A program made the translations under genes and the position numbers. Positions 8,813 through 19,188 of a DNA stretch of 39,489 bases are shown here, in pieces (the stretch's first letter is position 1; the number at the start of each line of letters is the position of its first letter). The notes under the pieces are model-generated. The model made no database searches and had not been told where the DNA came from. It saw only the letters and a list, made by a program, of their open reading frames with translations. The stretch comes from a bacterium (GTDB lineage: Bacteria; Bacillota_I; Bacilli_A; RF39; UBA660), in NCBI GenBank assembly GCA_030539175.1, contig JAUNSN010000007.1:1-39489 (forward strand), in the 5' to 3' direction.

Positions 8813-9073
8813 TTAGTCCATATCAGAAAGTTGTTTATCTATTGCATCCCTTGTCTTTGTCAACATATTTTTTGTAAAATCACTATCACGAGAAGAAAAA
8901 GTCTTAGTTTGCATTTTTCCTTCAGCAACAAAATGTTTACTTGAATTAGTACAAAGAGTTTGACCAACCAACATAAACCAACTTCCCATAGCATTTTGCT
9001 CTGAAGATGTTAAATTATCTATTAAAAGAAAACCAACTAAAAAAGCCGATAAAGTAAAGTTTCGAGGTCGCAT
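8813..9073 (-). CDS. Small protein of unknown function upstream of spoIIGA
   Basis: An 86-residue product with an N-terminal hydrophobic stretch (FTLSAFLVGFLLIDNLTS), then SSEQNAMGSWFMLVGQTLCTNSS, an amphipathic pattern that I believe recurs in small Bacillota proteins of unknown role, and a charged C-terminus. It may be a single-pass membrane protein or a small helical one. ATG at 9073 has GAAGGTGA upstream. It ends at the putative spoIIG promoter. No function is assigned. Confidence 0.65.
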   Translation of the reverse strand: MRPRNFTLSAFLVGFLLIDNLTSSEQNAMGSWFMLVGQTLCTNSSKHFVAEGKMQTKTFSSRDSDFTKNMLTKTRDAIDKQLSDMD

Positions 9074-9101
9074 TATATCACCTTCTTTTTTAGTATATTA
9101 C

Positions 9102-9126
9102 AAAAAAAGCAAAGACATTAATCTTT
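9102..9126 (-). terminator. Weak terminator after the large surface protein gene
   Basis: Minus-strand hairpin AAAGA-ttaatg-TCTTT followed by GC and seven T. The stem is short (5 bp), but it overlaps the stop codon of the gene ending at 9118 and has a good T run. Confidence 0.45.
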
Positions 9127-11694
9127 ACCTTTATTGGCCTTAATAAACTCAACTGAGTTATTTCTAAATTGCAAATATATCGTAAAACCCACACATAGTA
9201 ATACTATAACAACAATTATTATCCATGAATTATTATTATCATTAGTTGTTTCTTCAACTATACTATCACTTTTTATTTTATTAACTTTTATTGAATAAAT
9301 TCTAGTATTTTTATTCTCAGCAACAACAATAATATCAATATTACTATTACTAGATAAATCATCATTACCCTCTATAGTATAAGAGGCTTTATCACTTTCT
9401 AACTCTACTACTATATTAAGTTTAGAAACACTTTCTAAAACATCTATAATATAACTAGTTTTATATTTATCAAAATCTAGTTTATAACCATCTATTATTA
9501 AAGATTTAATATAGTTATTACTTGATAAAGAAGAAGTATTTATTGGCAATATATTACTAGTATTATCACTATTATAATCTCGATAAACATTAATAGTATA
9601 AACTCGTTTATCTTTATTTTCAGCAATTACCGTAATATAAATAACATTAGTGTTTGATAACAATAAATGCTTCCCAAAACTGTTAGTAAATGCTCTATCA
9701 TCTTCTAATTTGCCAGTAACAATAACAAAAGATACATCATTTTCTACATATAAATCATATGTTAGTTTATCTGGTGAAAAAACAGAAGTTAAATAACCAG
9801 TTGAAAAATTCAAACTCTTTAATCTATTATTATTAGACAACACATCAACTATTTCTAAATCCTTTATTATTGTATCTATAAGTAATAAATCACCATTAAC
9901 ATAATTATTATTAATAATAACAGATGTTATTCCAGAAGTTTTCAATTTAAAATTATACTCAATAAAACTATTATTGACTATATCATTAGTAAATAAATAT
10001 ATATATTTATTATTATTAACATAACCAATATACTCTCCCCTTGCTTTAATATCAATTAAATTTAATTGATTACTATCAAACTCTACTTCACCCATTATAG
10101 CATTAAGCACACCATCAACATAACCCTTTAGCTGATAAGTATCATTAACAACCCCTTTATCATTACCAACTATATCAATTGCTACATCAGTTTCATTATA
10201 AGCTATAATATTGTTAATATCATTATATAAATATCTTACATCTAATACATTAACAGAGCCATTATTATCATAATCTCCTGCTACTAAGAAAATATTATCT
10301 AATTGTTCTAAATCTACTAAATGTTTCATCAACATATCGATATCTTCACTTATTACCAAACCGTCTCCAGTGACATCACCCTTAACAATAACATCATATG
10401 AAATAACAATTCCACAATAATTAATTGTTAACTTACTACCAGTTTTTAATGATAAATCATTACTAGTATATTTAACTAATTCTTCATTGCTACTCAATTC
10501 ATCAGTAACATCACTTAATATAACATTATCATTTACTTCAATTATCGAATAAGTATTATCCATAAATTCATAATAAGAAGAATATAAATAACTATTACTA
10601 ATCTTATTATCAACAAATAAATTATTATAGCGACTTAACAAAATATCCCACTGAGCTTTATTAGATAAACTACTTTTTACCTCTTCAGCAAGATTATAAT
10701 AACTAATAACATTATTTCTTAAATCATTATTCATTTCCCCTATCTCACTATTAAATGAAGAAGCACTTTTAGTATTAACAAATTTATAAGTTACTTGATT
10801 AACTAAATTACCATTTATATCATATATACTAAAACAATAATTATAATTACCATCAATTAATTCATTAAAATTTATTTCATTATAAAAACTATCATTAAAA
10901 TTTTGTTTACTATACTTTTTAGTACTATAAACTATTCCATTAATAGTAGTTAAAGCATAATAATATTCACTCTCTGTTAAAAAATTAACATCATTAAAAT
11001 ATATTCTTACTCCATTTCCATTAGCCTTATTACTATTAACTATATATTTACCTTCACTAATATTTAAAACTTCACCATCACTATATTTTACGTTATTATT
11101 CAAAGTTAAACTACCAACCTCATTCATTAATTGGTTATTAGATATATTTAAAGAAGATATTTTTTCTTCTTGAACAACATTAAAACTTATCTCTTTTTGA
11201 TTAAGTATAACAAAATCAGTAATATTAACAAGCATATATTCATCTATTGCATCTAAAGAAGATAAAGAAGTATAATTTCTTAATTCTAATAAGAATTCAT
11301 CATTATTAACAATACTAGACAATTCTTCCCCTAAATCATATAAAGTAACATCTATCTTATAATTACCTACTAAATTATTACTAGTAAAACTATTAGTTAT
11401 TGTATCTAACAATTCCTCACCCAATTTATACATAACAGTTCTTTCTACTATATTATTATTATAACTAATCGTTGATACAACCATATATCTCTTATTATAA
11501 GTCGTACCAATACCTTTAATACTATAATTATAATATTCACTAGTTAAACTAGTCGCATCAATTACTTGATTACTACCATTAGTAATATTATCAATAACTA
11601 GCTCCTCAATCTTTCCATTAGCTACAACAATAACAGAAAAAGTTTGACTCATTAGTACAACAAAGACCATCAAATAACTAAATATTTTATTCAT
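9118..11694 (-). CDS. Large cell-surface protein with dockerin/cohesin-like and cadherin-like repeats
   Basis: The 858-residue product has a signal peptide (MNKIFSYLMVFVVLMSQTFSVIVVANG) and a C-terminal membrane anchor (WIIIVVIVLLCVGFTIYL) with a basic tail. Around residues 440-500 are two dockerin-type calcium loops, GDVTGDGLVISEDIDML and GDYDNNGSVNVLDVRYL. They are followed by a cohesin-like beta domain (VEFDSNQLNLIDI) and two cadherin-like beta-sandwich repeats with the AENKDKRVYTINVYR and AENKNTRIYSIKVNK signatures. ATG at 11694 follows GGAGGG; a TTG at 11712 would overlap that site and is rejected. No LPXTG motif is present. The role is probably adhesion or surface scaffolding; a link to the neighbouring pilus-type genes is unproven. 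Confidence 0.8.
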   Translation of the reverse strand: MNKIFSYLMVFVVLMSQTFSVIVVANGKIEELVIDNITNGSNQVIDATSLTSEYYNYSIKGIGTTYNKRYMVVSTISYNNNIVERTVMYKLGEELLDTITNSFTSNNLVGNYKIDVTLYDLGEELSSIVNNDEFLLELRNYTSLSSLDAIDEYMLVNITDFVILNQKEISFNVVQEEKISSLNISNNQLMNEVGSLTLNNNVKYSDGEVLNISEGKYIVNSNKANGNGVRIYFNDVNFLTESEYYYALTTINGIVYSTKKYSKQNFNDSFYNEINFNELIDGNYNYCFSIYDINGNLVNQVTYKFVNTKSASSFNSEIGEMNNDLRNNVISYYNLAEEVKSSLSNKAQWDILLSRYNNLFVDNKISNSYLYSSYYEFMDNTYSIIEVNDNVILSDVTDELSSNEELVKYTSNDLSLKTGSKLTINYCGIVISYDVIVKGDVTGDGLVISEDIDMLMKHLVDLEQLDNIFLVAGDYDNNGSVNVLDVRYLYNDINNIIAYNETDVAIDIVGNDKGVVNDTYQLKGYVDGVLNAIMGEVEFDSNQLNLIDIKARGEYIGYVNNNKYIYLFTNDIVNNSFIEYNFKLKTSGITSVIINNNYVNGDLLLIDTIIKDLEIVDVLSNNNRLKSLNFSTGYLTSVFSPDKLTYDLYVENDVSFVIVTGKLEDDRAFTNSFGKHLLLSNTNVIYITVIAENKDKRVYTINVYRDYNSDNTSNILPINTSSLSSNNYIKSLIIDGYKLDFDKYKTSYIIDVLESVSKLNIVVELESDKASYTIEGNDDLSSNSNIDIIVVAENKNTRIYSIKVNKIKSDSIVEETTNDNNNSWIIIVVIVLLCVGFTIYLQFRNNSVEFIKANKGKD

Positions 11695-11813
11695 TTTAAA
11701 CCTACCCTCCAATAAAATAATCTTGTTTTCTACTATAACACATTTTTTTATAAATAAAAGAAACTTTACATCTATTTTACAAAAACAATTATAACTTTAA
11801 CTAATAACCCAAA

Positions 11814-11846
11814 AAATTAGATAGATTATAAAATTCTATCTAATTT
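11814..11846 (-). terminator. Terminator after the pilC-prepilin peptidase pair
   Basis: Perfect 12-bp arms AAATTAGATAGA and TCTATCTAATTT around a 9-base loop, followed by six T on the minus strand. It lies 31 bases past the prepilin peptidase stop. Confidence 0.8.
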
Positions 11847-11876
11847 ATATATTACTATTTAAAACTTAATTTAACA

Positions 11877-12641
11877 TTATTTTAACAAATAATTAAATAC
11901 TGTATTAAAGTTTATATCAGTTACTGCTAATATAATAGATGCTACACTTAAAAATGGCCCAAAAGGGATTATATTATTTTTCTTTCTAACTAATTCAATA
12001 ATAGCAATTGGAAAAGCAATAAAAGTTGCTAAAAAGATAGATAAAATTGCCGTATCAAAATTAAGGACTAAACCAAAAAGAAACATTAATTTTATATCAC
12101 CACCACCTAGTGATTCTTTCTTAAAAACAAAATCTCCAAACATTTTTAAACCTAACATTACAACAAAACTAAATATTGCTGATAATAAACAAGCATAAGT
12201 TTCATCTAAACCATTAAATATTAAATTAATTAAAACAATAACAATACAACCAGTTATTAATATTTCATCTGGTATTATCATATATTCAATATCACTAACA
12301 ATAATTATTATTAAACAAGAAATAAATATCAATTTAATTATCAATTCAACATTTAAACCAAAAACATGATAAGCTACGGCAAACAATACCCCTGTTATTA
12401 ATTCTGTTAGAAAATAAGAAAAATTTATTTTTGTATGACAATAACGACACTTTCCCTTATTAAGTAAATAAGAAATAACAGGAATTAAATCATACCATTT
12501 TAATCTATTATTACAAGAAGAACAATGAGATGCAGGTTTAATAATAGACTTACCTTGACCTCTTCTAATACCAACTAAATGATAAAATGAACCAAGAATA
12601 GTACCTAACACAAAGAAAAATATTAACAATAATTTACTCAT
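11877..12641 (-). CDS. comC: Prepilin peptidase / N-methyltransferase (ComC/PilD)
   Basis: This membrane aspartic protease cleaves and methylates type IV prepilin-like proteins. The 254-residue product has the N-terminal cytoplasmic zinc domain with two CxxC pairs (CSSCNNRLKWYDLIPVISYLLNKGKCRYC), about seven membrane segments, and the two catalytic aspartates in VSDIEYMIIPDE and GGGDIKLMF. Its start is 9 bases after the T2SSF-type gene stop, so the two are co-transcribed. ComC in B. subtilis serves competence pili; pilins and the PilB/ComGA ATPase are not in this window. Confidence 0.93.
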   Translation of the reverse strand: MSKLLLIFFFVLGTILGSFYHLVGIRRGQGKSIIKPASHCSSCNNRLKWYDLIPVISYLLNKGKCRYCHTKINFSYFLTELITGVLFAVAYHVFGLNVELIIKLIFISCLIIIIVSDIEYMIIPDEILITGCIVIVLINLIFNGLDETYACLLSAIFSFVVMLGLKMFGDFVFKKESLGGGDIKLMFLFGLVLNFDTAILSIFLATFIAFPIAIIELVRKKNNIIPFGPFLSVASIILAVTDINFNTVFNYLLK

Positions 12642-12650
12642 AAAACCATC

Positions 12651-13955
12651 CTAACCAATTTCACTATATATATCAAACATAGGAATAATAATAGACAATA
12701 AAATAATACCAACAACAATAGCAAGAATAATAATCATTATTGGTTCGACTAAACTTTTTAATTGAGCAACTATATTCTTTTGTTTACTTTGATAATACGT
12801 ACTTACTCTAATCATCATATCAGCCATTTTACCAGTTGTCTCGCCAGTTACCAACATTTCATATGCAGTACTAGGAAAAAATGAACTATTCTTAAAAGCA
12901 ACAGACATATTATCTCCATTACGAAGACTAACAATTGCTTTTTTTATTAAAGATTTATATATTTCATTATTAGTAATTTTACCCAATATTTCAATACTAT
13001 CGGTTATAAAAACATCATGTTTTAATAAAGAACCAAATGTTTTAGTAAACATAATTACCTCGTTATTAATAATAACAGTTTTTATTACTGGTATTTTCAT
13101 TAATAACCATTGATTCATTTTTCTAAAAATAGCAATATTTTTATACATAATTGTATACAATGTAATAATTGATATAATACTTATAATTATTGTTACCGCA
13201 TTATCTTTTAAACTATTACTATAGTTAATAATAGATAATGTTATTTTTGGTAAAGTAGTACCCGCTTGACTATATATATTAGAAAATTGTGGAACTACAT
13301 ATATCATTATAAACGAAACAATTGCAACAGCAAGCACTAAAATAGCACTAGGATAAGTAAGAGCAGCAATAATATCACGTCTATTTTCATCTAAACCATT
13401 ATAATATTCGGCCATATCATCTAAAGTTTCTGGTAATTTACCAGTTAATTCAGCAGCTCTTAGCATATTAACTAACAAATTAGGATAAATTTTTCCTTGT
13501 CTACTTAAAGCATCACTAAAGTTTACTCCAGCATTTAATTCATAAATAATTTTTTGATATAATTTTTTTTCTTTTCTTTTCTTACTTTGACGTTCTAAAA
13601 TAATAAGTGAATCTGTAAGAGGAATACCTGATTTTATATATGTTGATAACTGAGTTAAGAAGAAAGATAAGTCTTTATACTTTATCTTATAATTAACACT
13701 AGAAGCAATAAAAATTGAAGATAAGTTACTCGCCTCTATACTATATACATCATATCCTTGATTAATTAAAAATGACTGAGCATCAACCTTAGAATAAGCA
13801 TCGATATATTCTTTTATCATTTTTCCCTCTTTATTTTTAGCAACATATTTATAACGACGTTTTTTACTACTCCTAATCGCATCAGCAGATTCAAAATCTA
13901 AAAGCATATTCTTCCTAGTTACTTTTTTCTCTTTATGTTTATTTACTTTCTCCAT
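12651..13955 (-). CDS. Type II secretion / type IV pilus inner-membrane protein (PilC/ComGB-like)
   Basis: A 434-residue platform protein of type IV pilus, type II secretion or competence pseudopilus machines. Two T2SSF domains are visible: FFLTQLSTYIKSGIPLTDSL with LTGKLPETLDDMAEYY, and a second at FTKTFGSLLKHDVFITDSIEIL with TGETTGKMADMMIRVSTYYQ, plus three membrane segments. The N-terminal YKYVAKNKEGKMIKEYIDA segment is typical of full-length PilC. ATG at 13955 has AGGAGG upstream; the further-upstream in-frame ATG at 13985 lacks one. It is the first gene of a pair with the prepilin peptidase. Confidence 0.9.
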   Translation of the reverse strand: MEKVNKHKEKKVTRKNMLLDFESADAIRSSKKRRYKYVAKNKEGKMIKEYIDAYSKVDAQSFLINQGYDVYSIEASNLSSIFIASSVNYKIKYKDLSFFLTQLSTYIKSGIPLTDSLIILERQSKKRKEKKLYQKIIYELNAGVNFSDALSRQGKIYPNLLVNMLRAAELTGKLPETLDDMAEYYNGLDENRRDIIAALTYPSAILVLAVAIVSFIMIYVVPQFSNIYSQAGTTLPKITLSIINYSNSLKDNAVTIIISIISIITLYTIMYKNIAIFRKMNQWLLMKIPVIKTVIINNEVIMFTKTFGSLLKHDVFITDSIEILGKITNNEIYKSLIKKAIVSLRNGDNMSVAFKNSSFFPSTAYEMLVTGETTGKMADMMIRVSTYYQSKQKNIVAQLKSLVEPIMIIILAIVVGIILLSIIIPMFDIYSEIG

Positions 13956-14157
13956 TTTGTATCCTCCTCTTTCATTAGGTATCATCTATTTACATACGTT
14001 TACTCTATACATTATAGCATGGGTTAAAAAAAAATAAAATAGTCAATACCTGATTTTTATAAATTTCTTTTCAAACTAAAAGCATTTAAAAAATACTCTA
14101 AATCAATAAACTTTTCTTATTCTTTTACATATAGTATACCAAAGGGGTTGATGCCAA

Positions 14158-14628
14158 ATGTATCCTAGAGGTTTTTATCCACCATTTGGTGGCATGCAAA
14201 ACTTTGGCAACATGGCTAACATGGGAAACATGGCAAGTATGAGTCGAATGGGAGGTATTGGACGAACAGGCGGGCTACTTAGCAAATTAGGGTTAAGAGC
14301 AGGTGCGACTGGAGCTGGTATTAGCAGAGGAATAAATTGGTCAAGTTTAATTACCAATGCGGGTAAAACTTTAAATGTAGTAAATCAAGCAATTCCTATT
14401 GTTAAACAAACTGGACCAATGATAAATAATATGAAGACAATGGTAAAGTTAGCTGGTGTATTTAAAGATAATACCAAAAGTCAAACATCAACAAATAATA
14501 CAAAATCTAATAATACATCCAAGCATGAAAAAACATATTCGACTAAAGAAACTACAGAAGAAAAAGAACAGTTAAATAATGTAAGTAGTACACCTAACGT
14601 TAATAAGCCTAATTTCTTTGTAAATTAA
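14158..14628 (+). CDS. yqfQ: YqfQ/VrrA-family protein
   Basis: A 156-residue protein with a Met/Gly/Asn-rich N-terminus (MYPRGFYPPFGGMQNFG), the block GGLLSKLGLRAG, then INWSSLITNAGKTLNVVNQAIPIVKQTGPMINNMKTMVKL, which matches the YqfQ/VrrA core, and a Ser/Thr/Lys-rich tail. The family is common in spore formers, near rpoD and trmK, and is thought to be envelope- or spore-associated; its exact role is unknown. It is transcribed against trmK, with which it shares a terminator. AAAGGGG lies 10 bases before the ATG. A CATATAGTA motif at 14128-14136 matches the -10 shape (CATAnnnTA) of mother-cell sigma promoters, a weak hint only. Confidence 0.78.
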   Translation: MYPRGFYPPFGGMQNFGNMANMGNMASMSRMGGIGRTGGLLSKLGLRAGATGAGISRGINWSSLITNAGKTLNVVNQAIPIVKQTGPMINNMKTMVKLAGVFKDNTKSQTSTNNTKSNNTSKHEKTYSTKETTEEKEQLNNVSSTPNVNKPNFFVN

Positions 14629-14674
14629 AAGATTAAAGATATAACATGCTTTCCAGTTTTATCTTTAATCTTTT
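14627..14674. terminator. Bidirectional terminator between yqfQ and trmK
   Basis: Perfect 15-bp arms AAAAGATTAAAGATA and TATCTTTAATCTTTT around an 18-base loop, with T runs on either side for both directions. It covers the end of both convergent genes. Confidence 0.8.
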
Positions 14675-15289
14675 TATAATATATTTCTTTGGTATTAACT
14701 TCTCTTTTAATTGAAGTTTTTTATAATCTAATTGTTTCTTTTCTTGAAATAATAAACTATTATTTTTAAGAAGTATTGGTCCAAAGTAATACTCTTTAAT
14801 ACTATACTTCTTTTTTCCTTTTCTAAAAACTATAACAGTATATAATATATTATTTTCTTTAACAATATCCTCATCAAATATATAAAAACCTAACTTTACA
14901 ACATTCTTTCTTAAATAATTCAAATCACTATTACTTTGAACAATAAGTTGGTTTATACCTTGTATTTTAGCTTTTGAATTAACTAAAATATCAACTATTT
15001 TCCTAGAACCTAAACCCGATAATACTATCGTCGTAAAATTTTCATTAATATTCATTAATCCATCAGATATTCGAGTTTCGATTCTTTGTTCTAAACCATA
15101 TTTCTTTATATTTGATACTGCATTTGTTAAGGCCTTTTCATTAATATCACTAGCAATCAACTTAATATTTTTATACTTTTGAGCCAAATAAATATCTAAA
15201 TATCCATGATCACAACCAATATCAGCAACTATCTCGTTATCAGTTATATAGGTTGTTATTAATTTTAATCTTTTGCTTATTCTAATCAT
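14633..15289 (-). CDS. trmK: tRNA (adenine22-N1)-methyltransferase TrmK
   Basis: TrmK makes m1A22 in bacterial tRNAs. The product (218 residues) starts [15 protein letters not shown] and has the SAM-binding motif [17 protein letters not shown], then [15 protein letters not shown] and [14 protein letters not shown], the family pattern. ATG at 15289 lies inside the 3' end of rpoD; AAAGG occurs about 10 bases upstream. The position directly after rpoD is the same as yqfN in many Bacillota. Confidence 0.92.
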   Translation of the reverse strand: MIRISKRLKLITTYITDNEIVADIGCDHGYLDIYLAQKYKNIKLIASDINEKALTNAVSNIKKYGLEQRIETRISDGLMNINENFTTIVLSGLGSRKIVDILVNSKAKIQGINQLIVQSNSDLNYLRKNVVKLGFYIFDEDIVKENNILYTVIVFRKGKKKYSIKEYYFGPILLKNNSLLFQEKKQLDYKKLQLKEKLIPKKYIIKRLKIKLESMLYL

Positions 15290-16382
15290 CAATAAAAGCC
15301 TTTAATAATCGAGAACGTGATGGATGTCGCAATTTTCTTAAAGATTTAGCTTCTATTTGTCTAATTCTTTCTCTAGTAACATTAAAAATTTTACCAACTT
15401 CCTCTAACGTCTTAGGCGTACCATCATCTAATCCAAATCTTAATCTTAACACTTCTTCTTCTCTTTGGGTTAAAGTAAGTAAAGTATCAGAAAGTGTCTC
15501 TTTTAAATTAGAATGTATAGCATATTCCTCTGGCCCCATTGCACTAGCATCTTTTACAAAATCTCCAAGATGACTATCTTCTTCCTCACCAATAGGTGTT
15601 TCTAAAGAAACAGGTTCTTGAGCTATTTTAATAACTTCTCTAACCTTTTCAACCGACATATTCATCTTTTTAGCTAATTCTTCTTCGGTTGGTTCTCTAT
15701 TTAATTCTAATGTTAATTGACGTTGAAAACGAACTAATTTATTAATTGTTTCAACCATATGAACAGGAACCCTAATAGTTCTTGCTTGATCAGCTATTGC
15801 TCTTGTAATAGCTTGTCTTATCCACCAAGTCGCATATGTTGAAAACTTATAACCTTTACCAGCATCAAACTTTTCAACTGCTTTCATAAGTCCCATATTA
15901 CCTTCTTGAATTAAATCAAGAAATAGCATTCCCCGACCAACATATCTTTTCGCAATAGATACGACTAAACGTAAGTTAGATTCAGCTAACTTATTCTTTG
16001 CATCTTCATCACCAGTTGCAATTTTCTCTGAAAGAGCTAACTCTTCTTCTAACGATAACAAACTAATCTTTCCTATTTCTTTTAAATACATTCGAACTGG
16101 ATCATTAATTGTTAATTCCTTAGCTATAGTATTATCTTCTAGTATCTTCTCCAAACTATCTCCACTATCATCTTGCTCTTCTGTCGCAATATCTTCACTA
16201 ACAATTTCAATATGATTTTCAACTAATGAATTATATAACTCATCAAGTGTTTCACTATCTAAATCTAAATCAAAATGTTTAATTTGACTTGCCAAATACT
16301 CATAAGTAATAAAACCCTCTTTTTTACCTTTAGCAATCAACTCTGCTTTGACATTTTCAAAGCTTTTAATCTCTTCTAACAC
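15282..16382 (-). CDS. rpoD: Primary RNA polymerase sigma factor SigA/RpoD
   Basis: The housekeeping sigma factor. The 366-residue product has region 1.2 ([18 protein letters not shown]), region 2 ([45 protein letters not shown]), region 3 ([10 protein letters not shown]) and region 4 ([50 protein letters not shown]). The start is GTG at 16382, sharing one base with the dnaG stop; GGAG lies inside dnaG. The dnaG-rpoD order is the classic macromolecular synthesis operon. Confidence 0.98.
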   Translation of the reverse strand: MLEEIKSFENVKAELIAKGKKEGFITYEYLASQIKHFDLDLDSETLDELYNSLVENHIEIVSEDIATEEQDDSGDSLEKILEDNTIAKELTINDPVRMYLKEIGKISLLSLEEELALSEKIATGDEDAKNKLAESNLRLVVSIAKRYVGRGMLFLDLIQEGNMGLMKAVEKFDAGKGYKFSTYATWWIRQAITRAIADQARTIRVPVHMVETINKLVRFQRQLTLELNREPTEEELAKKMNMSVEKVREVIKIAQEPVSLETPIGEEEDSHLGDFVKDASAMGPEEYAIHSNLKETLSDTLLTLTQREEEVLRLRFGLDDGTPKTLEEVGKIFNVTRERIRQIEAKSLRKLRHPSRSRLLKAFIDD

Positions 16383-18115
16383 TATACTTTCACTCCTTTT
16401 ATCTCCATTATCTTATCTAATAACTTAGCCTGCTCTAATGGATCAACTTCATTGTTTATTTTTATCTCTAACTTTTTTATTTCATTATTAATATTGTACT
16501 CATTTATAACTTTTATATAATCATTAATCTCTTCAATGCTATATTCACTTTTTAAACAATCATCAATAATAGAACTCAAAGTTAAAAACAAATTATTATT
16601 ATCTATCAAATACGACATAAAATCCGCGAGTACTATATTACCATATTTATGATAATAATGCACTACTTCATTTGCTAAAAAACGATAATTTTCAACTGGT
16701 AAGTAAGATATATTATTTTCAAACAAATTAATTACTTCTTCATCAATTAACATATAATAAATTAAACTTCTTTGAGCTAATTCATATTTACTTCTTCTAA
16801 CAATTTGTTTTTCTACTACATCAACTGTTTTCTTTATTCTCACTTTATTCTTACTTTTAGTTAAATATTGTTTTTTTAACACCTTATAATCTATATCAAA
16901 CTCTTTACTTAGTTGCTTTAACTTTAATTCCCCTAAAATTTCATCATTTATAGTTATTATTTCATCAATAACTTCTTCTATGTATTTAGATACCTCATTA
17001 ATATTAGACATATCTTTATTTTTCTTTAAAATCAACATTTTAAATTCTAAAACATCAAATGCTTTACTTATTTTACTAATAAACTTATCTTTACCATATT
17101 TCAAAATATACTCATCTGGATCAAGATTATCTTCTAATCTAACAATTTTTGGAGCAATATTTAATTCTTCTAATAAAGCAATAGTACTAACAGTTGCTTT
17201 TTCTCCAGCCTCATCACCATCAAAACAAAGTATTATATTATTACTTAATTTTCTAATCAAAACTAATTGTTGTTTCGTTACAGCAGTTCCCATAATCGCA
17301 ACACAATTATCAATTCCCACAGTTGAAGCTCTAATTACATCCATAAAACCTTCCATCACTATAATACTATCATTTTTAAGTAAATGTTTATGAGCATTAT
17401 GATAATTATAAACTATTTCTCTTTTTTTAAAAATAGGAGTTTCTTTAGTATTAATATATTTACTATTATCTTCTGTATTATAAATACGCCCACTAAAAGC
17501 TATAACATTACCAGAAGGATCATATAAAGGAAACATAATACGATTTATAAATATATCCTTAGTTCTTCCATTAGACAACCCTAAAGCTATTAAATCATCT
17601 ATACTATACTCTTTATTTAGTAATAATTTAGTTACACTACTAGCAGTATGCGATAAACCTATTTCAAATTTTTTAATAGTATCACTATCAATACTTCGAG
17701 CTGCTAAATATTTCTTAGCATATGTTCCCAATGAAGTATTAATATTATTTTGATAAAACTTTTTAGCAATATCCAATACTTCATAATACTTATTATTAGG
17801 ATTTTCCTTTTTAGGAATATTACCACCAACAGTTATACCTACTTTTTCACCAAGTAGTTTAATTGCCTCATTATAACTAACGTGTTCATAATCAGCAACA
17901 AACTTAAAAACATTACCAGCTGCTTTACAAGAAAAACAATGATACATCTGTAAATCTGGACTAACACTCATACTTGGATTTTTATCATCATGAAAAGGAC
18001 ATACACCAAAATAATTTTTACCTCTTTTTTCTAGTGGCAAATATAGTGAAACGACATTTACAATATCATTTTTTTGTCTTATTTCATTAACTATTTCTTG
18101 ACTTATATATGACAT
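16382..18115 (-). CDS. dnaG: DNA primase DnaG
   Basis: DnaG makes RNA primers at the replication fork. The 577-residue product has the N-terminal zinc-binding CHC2 finger (Cys39, His42, Cys60, Cys63; [14 protein letters not shown]), the catalytic core with the Toprim motif [11 protein letters not shown] and the acidic [11 protein letters not shown], and a helical C-terminal region for helicase binding. ATG at 18115 has GGGAGG upstream and follows queA by 15 bases. Confidence 0.97.
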   Translation of the reverse strand: MSYISQEIVNEIRQKNDIVNVVSLYLPLEKRGKNYFGVCPFHDDKNPSMSVSPDLQMYHCFSCKAAGNVFKFVADYEHVSYNEAIKLLGEKVGITVGGNIPKKENPNNKYYEVLDIAKKFYQNNINTSLGTYAKKYLAARSIDSDTIKKFEIGLSHTASSVTKLLLNKEYSIDDLIALGLSNGRTKDIFINRIMFPLYDPSGNVIAFSGRIYNTEDNSKYINTKETPIFKKREIVYNYHNAHKHLLKNDSIIVMEGFMDVIRASTVGIDNCVAIMGTAVTKQQLVLIRKLSNNIILCFDGDEAGEKATVSTIALLEELNIAPKIVRLEDNLDPDEYILKYGKDKFISKISKAFDVLEFKMLILKKNKDMSNINEVSKYIEEVIDEIITINDEILGELKLKQLSKEFDIDYKVLKKQYLTKSKNKVRIKKTVDVVEKQIVRRSKYELAQRSLIYYMLIDEEVINLFENNISYLPVENYRFLANEVVHYYHKYGNIVLADFMSYLIDNNNLFLTLSSIIDDCLKSEYSIEEINDYIKVINEYNINNEIKKLEIKINNEVDPLEQAKLLDKIMEIKGVKV

Positions 18116-18130
18116 ATTATCCTCCCATCA

Positions 18131-19159
18131 TTATTTTAAAAACGTACAATCACCAAATGAAAAGAATTTATAATTATTTTTTATAGCATAATGATAAGCA
18201 TCTCTTATTGTATCAATTCCACTAAATGTAGACACTAACATTAATAAAGTAGACTTCGGCAAATGAAAATTAGTAATAATTGCATCCACTACCTTAAACT
18301 GATAACCTGGTTTAATAAAAATATTAGTCCATCCACTAGTTGCTTTAATTTCATTATTAGTCTTACCTACTGTTTCTAATGTCCTAACCACTGTAGTTCC
18401 AACAGCAATTATTTTCTTTTTATTCCGTCGAGTATCATTAATAGTAGAAGCACTACGAGAAGAAATTTCATAATATTCACTATGCATATGATGGTCATCA
18501 ATATAATTTGAACTTACAGGCCTAAAAGTACCTAAACCAACATGTAAAGTTATAAAAACAATATTAACACCTTTTTTTCTTATTCTAGTTAACAACTCAT
18601 CAGTAAAGTGCAACCCAGCAGTAGGGGCGGCCACACTTCCAATATTTTTCGCATAAACCGTTTGATAATCTTCATGATTTGTAATCTTTTGTTTAATATA
18701 TGGCGGTAAAGGCATTTCCCCTAATTGATCTAATATTTCATAAAATACACCATTATATTTAAAAGAAAATTCCCTTATACCCTCTTCACCTATCGCTATA
18801 CATTTAGCCTGTAATATATCATTACCAAACGATATAATATCATTAAGTTTTATTCTCTTAGCTGGTTTAACTAAACATTTCCAGTTATCACCATCCCCCC
18901 TATTTAAAAGTAATATTTCAACAACTGCTTTAGTCGATACTTTAATACCAATTAAACGAGCTGGCAATACTTTACTATCATTAAGTACTAAACAATCCCC
19001 AGCTTCCAAATAATCAACAATATTATAAAACTTTTTATCTACCAACGATGAATCATTTTTATCTATTACCAACATCTTTGCCTCATCGCGATTAACTATT
19101 GGCTTTTGCGCAATTAATTCATTAGGTAAATCAAAATCAAAATCACTTGTTTTAAGCAC
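18131..19159 (-). CDS. queA: S-adenosylmethionine:tRNA ribosyltransferase-isomerase
   Basis: QueA adds the ribosyl part of SAM to preQ1 in tRNA to form epoxyqueuosine. The 342-residue product has FDLPNELIAQKP at the start, RDEAKMLVID, DCLVLNDSKVLPARL, GSVAAPTAGLHFT, LHVGLGTFRPV, HSEYYEI and NFHLPKSTLLMLV. The start is GTG at 19159 with AGGGAAG upstream. It is the first gene of queA-dnaG-rpoD-trmK and has its own promoter and hairpins upstream. Confidence 0.97.
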   Translation of the reverse strand: MLKTSDFDFDLPNELIAQKPIVNRDEAKMLVIDKNDSSLVDKKFYNIVDYLEAGDCLVLNDSKVLPARLIGIKVSTKAVVEILLLNRGDGDNWKCLVKPAKRIKLNDIISFGNDILQAKCIAIGEEGIREFSFKYNGVFYEILDQLGEMPLPPYIKQKITNHEDYQTVYAKNIGSVAAPTAGLHFTDELLTRIRKKGVNIVFITLHVGLGTFRPVSSNYIDDHHMHSEYYEISSRSASTINDTRRNKKKIIAVGTTVVRTLETVGKTNNEIKATSGWTNIFIKPGYQFKVVDAIITNFHLPKSTLLMLVSTFSGIDTIRDAYHYAIKNNYKFFSFGDCTFLK

Positions 19160-19188
19160 ACAACCACTTCCCTAAATTAAAATACAAA

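Noticed and set aside
14175-14357. Pro-rich minus-strand frame opposite yqfQ
   Set aside because: Antisense shadow of the Met/Gly-rich yqfQ coding sequence.
16980-17393. Long open frame on the plus strand inside dnaG
   Set aside because: Antisense shadow of dnaG, with no ribosome binding site and Ser/Leu/Ile-rich composition; the same applies to plus-strand frames at 895-1119, 21685-21972 and 32283-32639.
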